The notes under the pieces are model-generated. The model saw only the letters and a list, made by a program, of their open reading frames with translations, had not been told where the DNA came from and did no database searches. A stretch of 39,129 bases of DNA from assembly GCA_947627515.1 (NCBI GenBank), contig CANQWI010000004.1, forward strand, positions 1-39,129, written 5' to 3'. How positions within the stretch are numbered: position 1 is the stretch's first letter; each line of letters begins with the position of its first letter. A program made the position numbers and the translations under genes. The stretch is from an uncultured Clostridia bacterium. GTDB lineage: Bacteria; Bacillota; Clostridia; Christensenellales; Borkfalkiaceae. Shown piece after piece: positions 24,801 to 32,509 of the stretch.

Positions 24801-26675
24801 GTTGTGGCCCTTGTCGTTGATTAGAAGAGATTGCCACCAGTCATTGCTCGGCACAGGCCTCGTGCGCAGGGAGGCGTCGAGGAAGGTCACAAGCTTTGCA
24901 GAGGGAAAAGTGACATCGCCCGTCACGTAGCTGCCGTTTTTGCCCTGAAGAATTTCAAATTCGGGGAAGGCAAGCGAGACGTCGTAATCAATTTTCTCCT
25001 CGTTCGGGTACTGCGAATGCACCCTCATCCCCTCGAGCATAAAGCGGGTCCCGCCCTGCCGTGTGAGGGTGTCGCCGTTCTGATAGTCGATGATGCGCAA
25101 ATACCGCGCCTCCTCAAAAAGATACACGCTCTGCTTCTCAAGCCCGCCATGCGTCTGACGGAACACCGTCCGATAATTTTGCCCGTCCGTGCTGATCTGC
25201 AGGTCGTAGTATTTTCCCTTTCTTCCGTCGTCGCCCTTCCAGCGAAGGTCGACCCTGCCAACGTCCTTTACCTCGCCGAGGTCGACGGTCTGCGGAGACA
25301 GGTCATGCGGGCTCTCCCACCATGTGCCCCAGTCGCGGAGAGCGTTAGACGCCGCATGCCCCTCCATGCTCTCGGCCTGCGCGGTCACATTCCGAAGCTC
25401 CGCGCCGCCGAGACGAAAGATCGTCTGCGAGATCCGATAGGCAGACATGTAGAAGCTTCTCTGATGCAGGTCAAGCCGTATATATCTTGCCGTAAGGACC
25501 CCATCGCGGAAGGCATTCCCGTTCCGCTGTACGGTACGGTAAAGGCTGCCGTCCGTGGAGATACTCACATCATAGGAGAGCGGCGAGCCGTCCTTCCAGC
25601 TTATCTCCATCGAATCAAGCTGCGTCACGCTCCCGAGATCAAAGACGATCTCCTGTTCATCCGTGATCGGGCTCTTTTCGGAATCGTAGAGCACGGGGAA
25701 TCTCTCTGCGGGGATCACCGTGCCCTTTTTTCCGAACACGGAAAGCTCATACACAGAGTAGCCATAGTCGAGCGCACGACGATGGCAGGCAAGACGGATA
25801 TAGCGGGCCGATTCGTTGACGGAGTAGACGGCCGCAACGCCCTGACGGAATGTAAAATTGTCCTCGCTGTGCACCGTTTGAAACCCCTCTCCGTCGTCGG
25901 AGAACTGGATGTCAAACTGCTTGGCATAGGCCGCCTCCCAGAGGATGCTGACCTCCTCGACGGGAACAACCGCACCGAGGTCGACGGTGAGCGTGACCTC
26001 ATCGACGCCGTGAACGCTCTCCCAGCGGGTGCCATTGTCGCCGTCAAATGCTTTGGAGGCCTTTGCATCCCCGTACTCGCTCGTCGAGGACGCGGCGCAC
26101 CCCCGCGCGATGTTGTAGCTCTCCTCTGCCTCATAGATAAACACAGACTCCTCGCGGCCGATCGCGGGGTTGTTTGTGACAGTCACCCTGCGGACATGGG
26201 TTGCTGTTTTTCCGTCAACAGTCGCCGAATAGGTCAGCTCGTACGTGCCCGCACGGGAGGTATCCGCAAGGCCGCGGACGCTGACATAGGGACGGATATC
26301 CTCCCCGTAAACGCCCGTCGCCATGACTCCCTGCATGGGGTCAAAATATTTACCCGCCTGAACAGAAATATCGTCTGCCGCAATGACGGGCTCCCGCTTT
26401 ACAGGGGGGTCCTCGGGCTTGCCATCGTCAGGCTTGCCGTCGTCAGGCTTCCCATCATCGGTCTTTCCGTCGTCTGGCTTCCCATCATCGGTCTTTCCGT
26501 CGTCTGGCTTCCCATCATCGGGCTTCTGTTCCTCGGGCTTGGTCTGCTGCCCTGAACCGCCGCTCGGTGCCTCGGATGCGGGCGGGGTAGACGGCTCTCC
26601 TCCGAAGCCGCATGCGGAGAGAGAAAGCACCCCGCACATCAGAAATGCCATGAGGCAGATGAATTTTTTTCGCAT
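21834..26675 (-). CDS. Lipoprotein GH81 endo-beta-1,3-glucanase with multiple F5/8-type-C (discoidin-like) modules
   Basis: Lipobox LSAC; PDDGK repeats; VPSNDWWQSLL; FGAGVNLADHHFTYGYFTLAAGVLCAYDPSF, RNYDVFAGHGWAGGYADNNAGNNQESAGEALNSW. AxxSTSEYGDAKASKAFDGDNGTRWES-type modules at the N side and C-terminus. Start at internal Met 26675. Confidence 0.92.
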   Translation of the reverse strand: MRKKFICLMAFLMCGVLSLSACGFGGEPSTPPASEAPSGGSGQQTKPEEQKPDDGKPDDGKTDDGKPDDGKTDDGKPDDGKPDDGKPEDPPVKREPVIAADDISVQAGKYFDPMQGVMATGVYGEDIRPYVSVRGLADTSRAGTYELTYSATVDGKTATHVRRVTVTNNPAIGREESVFIYEAEESYNIARGCAASSTSEYGDAKASKAFDGDNGTRWESVHGVDEVTLTVDLGAVVPVEEVSILWEAAYAKQFDIQFSDDGEGFQTVHSEDNFTFRQGVAAVYSVNESARYIRLACHRRALDYGYSVYELSVFGKKGTVIPAERFPVLYDSEKSPITDEQEIVFDLGSVTQLDSMEISWKDGSPLSYDVSISTDGSLYRTVQRNGNAFRDGVLTARYIRLDLHQRSFYMSAYRISQTIFRLGGAELRNVTAQAESMEGHAASNALRDWGTWWESPHDLSPQTVDLGEVKDVGRVDLRWKGDDGRKGKYYDLQISTDGQNYRTVFRQTHGGLEKQSVYLFEEARYLRIIDYQNGDTLTRQGGTRFMLEGMRVHSQYPNEEKIDYDVSLAFPEFEILQGKNGSYVTGDVTFPSAKLVTFLDASLRTRPVPSNDWWQSLLINDKGHNMYLNPLVATFDDKGLWLTNPGDGYYSGGYPGNGSQTIDQDVHDLRIGYAGLKDETQVRVTGYDDYSISAVMTDDSDVDKMTVYLSQGALYGYFFFAEPDKAVISAENLLAVYDLQGNILERGTYTGEGVIVCVRTHSGYVGGTPNGDNREYEERFYVLNTPQNTQVVRAEDGLHLLMTEGNYLSVGAMSGVVTISQNQANEAEPHGTPDPAEVALLHEHGYAFVIGTRVSYTFNEETNAVLTEYRLQTMNVRGTAEAYSAYLPHQYKKAEDDLKKSYAYAGVHGELRGHVGNAYETCDRFYGIVPQFTEPTDDGYSAATLLSLLNTLYESNGGDKPPQNCNLINGDPYWQGKNLHPMSMAVIAADQLGAIELRDKFLEKIRYVLTDWFTYTEGNEPNGAYFYYDSEWGTLYYKNSEFGAGVNLADHHFTYGYFTLAAGVLCAYDPSFAEEYGDMVELLMRDYMNPSREDEMFPFMRNYDVFAGHGWAGGYADNNAGNNQESAGEALNSWVGAYLYATAVGNETYRRMAICGFTTELAAVKQYWLNYDGDSFGEFYPYGGIGQLYGATNFLGTFFNGEPLYAYGIHMIPGEEFLTSYALGADERESLRNVIESMRREQAAWNVSDDHKEIYGWQHIFLPMVAAYDADEAIGWYEELLSTQGNIGNDGEQFNVYSILHALKSLGTRTKTYWAENGASATVYEKDGVFTALCWNPTGETQEVVFRSEKGIAGRAYVPAHSFVSCDPTAVTEKFNRYVDCGALKVSDFSVGENAALDGGALRFDRGRAEYRVTFGSIQKYRRLILTGEGSFTVKLDRTSLPLIKTANGYESAPISLTFKHTLLVEGSGRLAALHWEELTLRRVSGNATLTASSENGGNRAAHAMDGNTGTRWESKQGSDDEWLLISLEEVVTIYQLRIIWEAASAREYKVYFSETGEDESYVEVFHGEFMGGARTDAVTPTAPMRAKYIRIVGISRTTQYGYSIFETEILTI
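26415..26530. repeat. Minisatellite encoding (K/T)PDDG linker of the GH81 protein
   Basis: 15/30-bp units, e.g. GTCTTTCCGTCGTCTGGCTTCCCATCATCG in two identical tandem copies. Confidence 0.9.
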
Positions 26676-26750
26676 AGCTGCTCCTGAAAATAAGCGGGGC
26701 CCCCGCTCTCCGACCTGCAAGAGCGGGAATCCCCGTGCTGTTCTGTTACG

Positions 26751-29700
26751 TTATGATTCCCGCACTTCCTCAGGCAGGGTGGTAAGAACTCCCTCCGACC
26801 AATCGCCGTCCTCGAAGTAGAGGCTATTCTCGTCGACATAGACCCTGGTGCTGTACGTCCAGCCGTCACGGATATCCATGCTTTCTAAGCTATACCACTC
26901 CTTGATCTTATTGCTCAAATCATTTGCCGAGCTCCACGCGTTGCTCACGTCGCCGACAGAGAAGCTATCGCTCGTCTTATCCTTATCCTTGTAGATAACG
27001 ACCTTGCCGTCCTCCTCAAAGAGGAACACGGAATAGCTATCATTGTCCTTTGTGAATTTGAGCTCAACGTATGCCGCCTTTTCGACGCTGAAAATCTCAC
27101 CTCTGCCGAGCCCCTCGGTCGGCTTGAGATATTCCAAATTCGTATCATTGTTTGCGAAATTGAACTGCGCATAACCGGGAGCCTTCACGTCCTTTTCGGT
27201 GAAGGTGTGCTCCTTCACCTCCCGTGCGCCGTCCTTTGTTGCATAAACAAGGTCCGAATCCGAATAGCCGAGCTCTATGCCCTTCTCATTGGCAATGAGC
27301 TGCATCGCGAATACGAAATGATACGTCGCATATTCGACGTCCTCGAGCGTCGTGCCCGCTTCCTTGAGCTCTTGGAACCACGCCATGCGGATCGTCTCGT
27401 TGAGTGCGGAATTTTTCCCGTTGCTCTTATTCCACGATACGGCTAGCTGAGCATTGATACGATAGGTCGCATAGGGCGTAGCCTTCGAGAAATCGTACGT
27501 CTGAGGATCGCCGATATCCTTCGTATCATAGATATAGATGAGTGCGCCGTCGTGGAATGCGCCGTCCGTCGTCACGACCTGCCGCTTGAAATCGATGTCG
27601 CCGTTCCCGTCGCCGAGGCTCCACGCGCCGTTATTCAGATTGGGCTTTAACTTCCCGCCGCGGAGGGCACCGTCAAAGCTGCGATAAATGGGATAGGATT
27701 CCCCGATCTTGTCCGCATAAGGACTGTCCTCGGCAAATGCAAGCCTGATTTTTATCTCATAGCCCTCTCCCGCGAGATCGTTGAAGAGGCCAAAGAGCAC
27801 CTGCTTCAGAGTACCCTCCTGAAGGATCAAGGAATGCACATAATCGGAGGAAAGCGGCTCATAGTAGTCCTTCGTCTCACCGTTATGGGTCACCTCGAGA
27901 TGGAGACGGACAAGCTCACTCGCTTCCCCATTCGTGAGGCTTTCCAGCCCGAGAAGGGCCGCAAGGGATCCGTCGCTGACGGCTGCCTGAATATTCAATT
28001 CCTCATCCCCTTGGAATTTCGGCATGGGAAGACGCTCTTTTGCATCCTCTACGTTGACGTCCTCAAGCACGATCGGTGCACTGGCAGACGTACTGGTAAT
28101 GACGGAGACGTGGAGCTTCCCCTCCTCCTCCCAACGCTGGTAGGCGAGAAGAGCCACCGAAATCGTCCCCGAAAGGCCTGCCTTTGCGGCATAGTAGCGG
28201 AGAGCTTCGGGATTGTCGAAATCATCCTTGGTGCCGCTTGCAAAGGGAAGGCCGTTGATCACGATACTGTCGCCGATGCCCTTTTTGTCGATATCCTCAG
28301 CAAGATATGCCTCGATGAAGGTTTCTTGGTTCGCTGTGCCGCCGATAAGCGTCAGCTTGTGATCGGGATACGCTTCGCCCGTGTCGTTGTCGAAATAGAC
28401 GATCCCGCTGTGTGCGCCGAGCGCAAGCGTCTTCTCACCCTCCTCCATGGGATCGTTCACCGTGTAGGCGAGGGTAATGGGCTTGTTCTCTTTGAAAGCA
28501 TTCGTAAAGGAGACACGCGCGATATAGACCTGTCTCTCCTCGTCATAGGTCACCTCGGACTCAAGCGGAGTCTTTTCCCCGCCTTCGACTTGCTCCGAGA
28601 TCACGATCGTGGGAGTTTCGTCGAGCTTCAACGCTTCGCCCGCAACGTTTTTGTACTGCAAGATCAGCATGAATACGGGCTGTTCGGCGGGTCTGTCGCT
28701 GTTGTAGAGCACCTTTTCGTTCTTTTCGACGCCTGCGACCGCCTTCATCATATTTTCCTTCGCCGTGGAAAGCTGTGTCCTGGCCGCCTCGATATCATCG
28801 AACAAGCTCTTCGCATGGTCACCGAGGGCAGAAATGCGTGCTTCAAGTGCGCCAAGCGCGTCATAGTTATCCTTGGTCGCCGCGGTCTTGTCGGAAAGCG
28901 CGGCTTCGATGTCGGTCTTCAGTGCGTCGACCGTCGCCTGAAGCTGTGCATCGGCATCCGTCTGCGCCTTGGTTAGTGCCTGATATTTATCAGAGACCTC
29001 GCTGTCATTCTTTACATAATTTTCGTATTCGTCATAGCCCTGCAGCAGTGCCGCGATTTCGGTCAGGGCCGCCTCTGCCGTGGCGTCATTTTCGGGCTCA
29101 AGCTCTGTCACTGCTCCGCTCAGCTTTTGGACTGCGGAAGCAATTTCGCTCTCCCATGCCATCAGGGTCGCCTCCAGCGCGGCGATTTTATCCGTCTCTG
29201 CCGTCGTCACGAGCCCGCCTGCGAGGGTGGAAAGCCCGTCCTTTGCGGTCTTTGCGGCGTTGATCGCGGCTTCAAGCTCGGTCGCGGAGGTCTTTGCGGT
29301 CTGCTTTCCCTCAGCGGCCGTAATGAGCGCGGCGAAGGCGTCGTGCGCGGTCTTGGCAGTTGCCGTCTCAGTCGTATAGGCCGTCTTCTTGGTTTCGAGC
29401 GCGGTCTTGGCGTTTGCGGCGTCCGTCTTATCCTCTTCGGTAAGAGCCGCAAAGGCCGTCTCCGCTTCCTCGATCGCGGTCTTGACCTCTGCAGCCTTAG
29501 CCTGTGTGCTGTTCTGCGTCAGCGTCTCGATCCCGTTGACCTTAGCGGCAAATGCCTTCACAGCCTCGGAGGTCGTATCCGACGTATAAATGTAGGACAC
29601 GGCCGCAGAATAATTGCTGTCCGTGTATTTCCCCTCTCCCGTTGCCTTGACCGCAAGGGAGTTTGCCCCCTCGACAAGCTTTGCGGTGACGGTCGTAAGG

Positions 29701-30023
29701 TCGAGCGACGTTGTCTTGACAGAGGTGGTTTCGTCTGTCCCGATCTTGACGGTGTATCCCGATGCGTTCTCGACGGCGTTCCAGAGAAGGGTGTCCCCCT
29801 CAACCTTGACCTCCGCGGGGGTGTCAAGCTGAACGGTCTCATCGTCCCCGCCTTGATCTCCTTGGTTACCTTGGTTGCCTTGGTTGCCTTGGTTCCCTTG
29901 ATTGCCTTGGTTGCCCTGATTCCCGCTGCCCTGATCAGCGTTCCCGCCGCAGGCAGCGAGCCCGAAGGCCATCGAGAGAGCAAGCACCAGACAGAGCGCG
30001 ATCTCCCATAGTTTGCGTTTCAT
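26751..30023 (-). CDS. Large surface lipoprotein with NQG repeat linker, FnIII-like segment and Ala-rich helical region
   Basis: Lipobox LAAC; (NQG)n; LDTPAEVKVEGDTLLWNAVENASGYTVKIG; long A/E/T/K-rich helical stretch. Confidence 0.8.
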   Translation of the reverse strand: MKRKLWEIALCLVLALSMAFGLAACGGNADQGSGNQGNQGNQGNQGNQGNQGNQGDQGGDDETVQLDTPAEVKVEGDTLLWNAVENASGYTVKIGTDETTSVKTTSLDLTTVTAKLVEGANSLAVKATGEGKYTDSNYSAAVSYIYTSDTTSEAVKAFAAKVNGIETLTQNSTQAKAAEVKTAIEEAETAFAALTEEDKTDAANAKTALETKKTAYTTETATAKTAHDAFAALITAAEGKQTAKTSATELEAAINAAKTAKDGLSTLAGGLVTTAETDKIAALEATLMAWESEIASAVQKLSGAVTELEPENDATAEAALTEIAALLQGYDEYENYVKNDSEVSDKYQALTKAQTDADAQLQATVDALKTDIEAALSDKTAATKDNYDALGALEARISALGDHAKSLFDDIEAARTQLSTAKENMMKAVAGVEKNEKVLYNSDRPAEQPVFMLILQYKNVAGEALKLDETPTIVISEQVEGGEKTPLESEVTYDEERQVYIARVSFTNAFKENKPITLAYTVNDPMEEGEKTLALGAHSGIVYFDNDTGEAYPDHKLTLIGGTANQETFIEAYLAEDIDKKGIGDSIVINGLPFASGTKDDFDNPEALRYYAAKAGLSGTISVALLAYQRWEEEGKLHVSVITSTSASAPIVLEDVNVEDAKERLPMPKFQGDEELNIQAAVSDGSLAALLGLESLTNGEASELVRLHLEVTHNGETKDYYEPLSSDYVHSLILQEGTLKQVLFGLFNDLAGEGYEIKIRLAFAEDSPYADKIGESYPIYRSFDGALRGGKLKPNLNNGAWSLGDGNGDIDFKRQVVTTDGAFHDGALIYIYDTKDIGDPQTYDFSKATPYATYRINAQLAVSWNKSNGKNSALNETIRMAWFQELKEAGTTLEDVEYATYHFVFAMQLIANEKGIELGYSDSDLVYATKDGAREVKEHTFTEKDVKAPGYAQFNFANNDTNLEYLKPTEGLGRGEIFSVEKAAYVELKFTKDNDSYSVFLFEEDGKVVIYKDKDKTSDSFSVGDVSNAWSSANDLSNKIKEWYSLESMDIRDGWTYSTRVYVDENSLYFEDGDWSEGVLTTLPEEVRES
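29866..29936. repeat. 9-bp tandem repeat encoding (GNQ)n
   Basis: GGTTGCCTT-like units repeated about eight times with substitutions. Confidence 0.9.
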
Positions 30024-30105
30024 ACCTTCCTCCCTATCATAAGCCGCTCCCTGCGGCTCAAATCTCCCATATATACGTCATTTTGGGCAGAAAAGCCCTG
30101 ATTTC

Positions 30106-30134
30106 ATTATATAAAATTTCCCGAGGCAAGTCAA
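30106..30134 (-). promoter_or_regulatory. Promoter of the 1090-aa lipoprotein gene
   Basis: Minus strand TTGACT-N17-TATAAT. Confidence 0.75.
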
Positions 30135-30261
30135 TATCGGAATTCGCCCGCATGACCCCGATTGTGACAAAAGATTTTACCTTTTCGAGAAAAGTTTATT
30201 TGTCATACCGAATTTTGAAAAATTCATTCCAAAAATCCCTGTTATCCTTTACAATAGAAGC

Positions 30262-32484
30262 ATGAAACGAATGAAAATGCTTCTATGTCTTCTTCTGAGC
30301 GCGGTTTTGTGCGTGAGTGCGCTTTCGGGATGCTTTGAAAGCGGAACGTCGGGCGGTCCTGCCGTCGGCGGGAGCGCGGGACAAACACCCGAGCAGGGCT
30401 CTCCCACGAAACCCGAGGAGCCCTCGGACTCCGAGGAACAGACCAACCCCGAGGAATCGACCGACCCTGAGGAGACGACAAAGCCCACACCCGAGGGTGG
30501 CGGTACCGAGACCGCGAAGCCCGAGGAAACCGACCCCGAGGAGCCCTCAACGGGCGAGGAGCAGACCAAGCCCGAGGGACCGACCGAGCCTGAAGAGCCC
30601 GATCCCGCGGAGGCAGAGGAGCGGGAGAAATATTCCTATCGGCCGCAGATCTTTGAGGAACTCCCCCGCGTCTCCATCGATACCGAGGACGGCATCGACG
30701 ATTTTATCACCCGCCCCCGACTCGAGGACAAGCTCAACGGGAGCATCGACTACACCGCCGCAACGGTGCGCGTAGACGGGCCCGACGGCTCCACCCTCTC
30801 CGCACCCGCACAGGTCAAGGCGCGGGGCAACTATACGCTTGATTACGAAAAGAAGGCCGTCCGCATCAAATTCGGGAGCAAGCAGAATTTGCTTGGCCTC
30901 AATGAGGGAAGAAAATTCAAAAGTTGGGTGCTTCTTGCCGACTACAAGGACCTCTCTGCTCTCAACAACGCCACCGCATTCTATCTCGGGAAGGCCATTC
31001 TCGGCTCCGACGGCTATTACTGCAGTGATTTTTGCACCGTAGAGGTGTACATCAACGGACAATACTGGGGAGTGTATCTCCTTGTTGAGCAGCAGGAAGC
31101 AAAGGAGGGCAGAGCGAATGCCGTCGAGCCTGACGACGGGGAGACAGGCATCGACGTCGGATATCTGATCGAATATGACGGCTATTACGAAAATGAGACC
31201 GCCATGCCAAACGGGAGCGGGGACCCCACCTTTACCGTCGATTACGGCGGGCCGCTGCCCCGTCTGAATGGTGGATACTACGACCCCTTCCAAAGAGGCT
31301 ATACGGTAAAGAGCGACCTTCAGAGCGACGAACAGCTTACCTTCCTCCAAAATTATGTGCAAAATGCCTTCTATATCCTGAGGACTGCCGTTTTTCAGAA
31401 CAAGGCCCTGCGTTTTAACGAGACATACACGGGCGCCGAGCCCGCCGAGCTCACACCTCAGGAGGCGATCGAGCGCGTCGTCGACGTGCAGTCCCTTGCC
31501 GACATCTATCTCCTGCAGGAGATCGCCTGCGACCCCGACATTGCATGGTCGAGCTTCTATCTCACTCTTGACATGCGGGCAGGAGGAGCCAATAGGCTCG
31601 TCTTTGAGGCACCTTGGGACTATGATTCGGCCTTCGGAAGCAAGTGGAACACCGTTAACAGCGGATACGGGATGTATGCCGCAGTCTCCGAGAACCCGTG
31701 GCTGACCGTGCTCATCGGCACAGAATTTTTCCAAAAGCTCGTCAAGGAAAAATGGGAAAAACTGATAAAATACAGCGTCCTCGGAACTGCGCTCTCCCTC
31801 GTCTCCGAGCAGACAGAGGCCTATCGGGAGAATTTTTCCGAAAATTTGCAGCGTTGGCCGAACCGACTTTGGGGCAACGACGAGCTTACCTATGAGATGA
31901 ATTCGTTCAGGACACAAGCGGAGGCGGCGGCAAGGCTTTCAAAGTGGCTTTCTACGCGCTTTAACTATCTCAACGGCGTCCTCACAGGCAGAGGAGACGC
32001 TCTGACTGGGGAGGAACTTCCCACGATCCCCCCTCCCCCCGACCTGCCATATGTGCGCTTTGAGGCTGAAGCCTGCGTGTTTGACGGCTCCATGAAGTGG
32101 GACAATTACTTCCCCTATGCAAGCGGCGGGGCCTATTTGGGACAGGTCGAGCAGGGCTACAACAACGGCCGCCTCGTGACCCTCACCGTTTATTCCAATG
32201 CCGAGACGGACGCTTATCTCTCCATCGGGCTCAGCAAACGTAGCTTTGCAGCAGACTTTTCGGATTGGTTTGCCCTGTTCGTCAATGACGCGCGGGTGTG
32301 GCTTCCCCCCTGCCCCATCGAGGCCTGCAAGGACACGGAGCCCGAGTGGGGTGCATGGACGCAGGCAGATCTCGGCTACATCCATCTCAACAAGGGGATA
32401 AATACGATAAAGCTCAACCCGATTGCAAGCGCAGCGACAAATCTCGACTATTTTACGCTGTACTGCGAGACGGAGATCTCTTAA
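30262..32484 (+). CDS. CotH-kinase-family lipoprotein with Pro/Glu/Thr linker and C-terminal CBM6/35-like domain
   Basis: Lipobox LSGC; PEEPxxPEE linker; VKARGNYTLDYEKKAVRIKFG, FKSWVLLADYKDLSALNNATAFYLG, EAPWDYDSAFGSKW; C-terminal RFEAEACVFDG...YASGGAYLG. Confidence 0.87.
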   Translation: MKRMKMLLCLLLSAVLCVSALSGCFESGTSGGPAVGGSAGQTPEQGSPTKPEEPSDSEEQTNPEESTDPEETTKPTPEGGGTETAKPEETDPEEPSTGEEQTKPEGPTEPEEPDPAEAEEREKYSYRPQIFEELPRVSIDTEDGIDDFITRPRLEDKLNGSIDYTAATVRVDGPDGSTLSAPAQVKARGNYTLDYEKKAVRIKFGSKQNLLGLNEGRKFKSWVLLADYKDLSALNNATAFYLGKAILGSDGYYCSDFCTVEVYINGQYWGVYLLVEQQEAKEGRANAVEPDDGETGIDVGYLIEYDGYYENETAMPNGSGDPTFTVDYGGPLPRLNGGYYDPFQRGYTVKSDLQSDEQLTFLQNYVQNAFYILRTAVFQNKALRFNETYTGAEPAELTPQEAIERVVDVQSLADIYLLQEIACDPDIAWSSFYLTLDMRAGGANRLVFEAPWDYDSAFGSKWNTVNSGYGMYAAVSENPWLTVLIGTEFFQKLVKEKWEKLIKYSVLGTALSLVSEQTEAYRENFSENLQRWPNRLWGNDELTYEMNSFRTQAEAAARLSKWLSTRFNYLNGVLTGRGDALTGEELPTIPPPPDLPYVRFEAEACVFDGSMKWDNYFPYASGGAYLGQVEQGYNNGRLVTLTVYSNAETDAYLSIGLSKRSFAADFSDWFALFVNDARVWLPPCPIEACKDTEPEWGAWTQADLGYIHLNKGINTIKLNPIASAATNLDYFTLYCETEIS

Positions 32485-32509
32485 AATCAATAAAAGGAAG
32501 GAGAGGCAT

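Noticed and set aside
22773-26555. Long plus-strand ORFs 22773-24236 and 24831-26555 opposite GH81
   Set aside because: Same antisense shadow effect; the opposite strand has clear GH81 and discoidin motifs.
26383-26820. Plus-strand ORF with SGLPSSGFPSS repeats
   Set aside because: It is the reverse reading of the KPDDG minisatellite in the GH81 gene.
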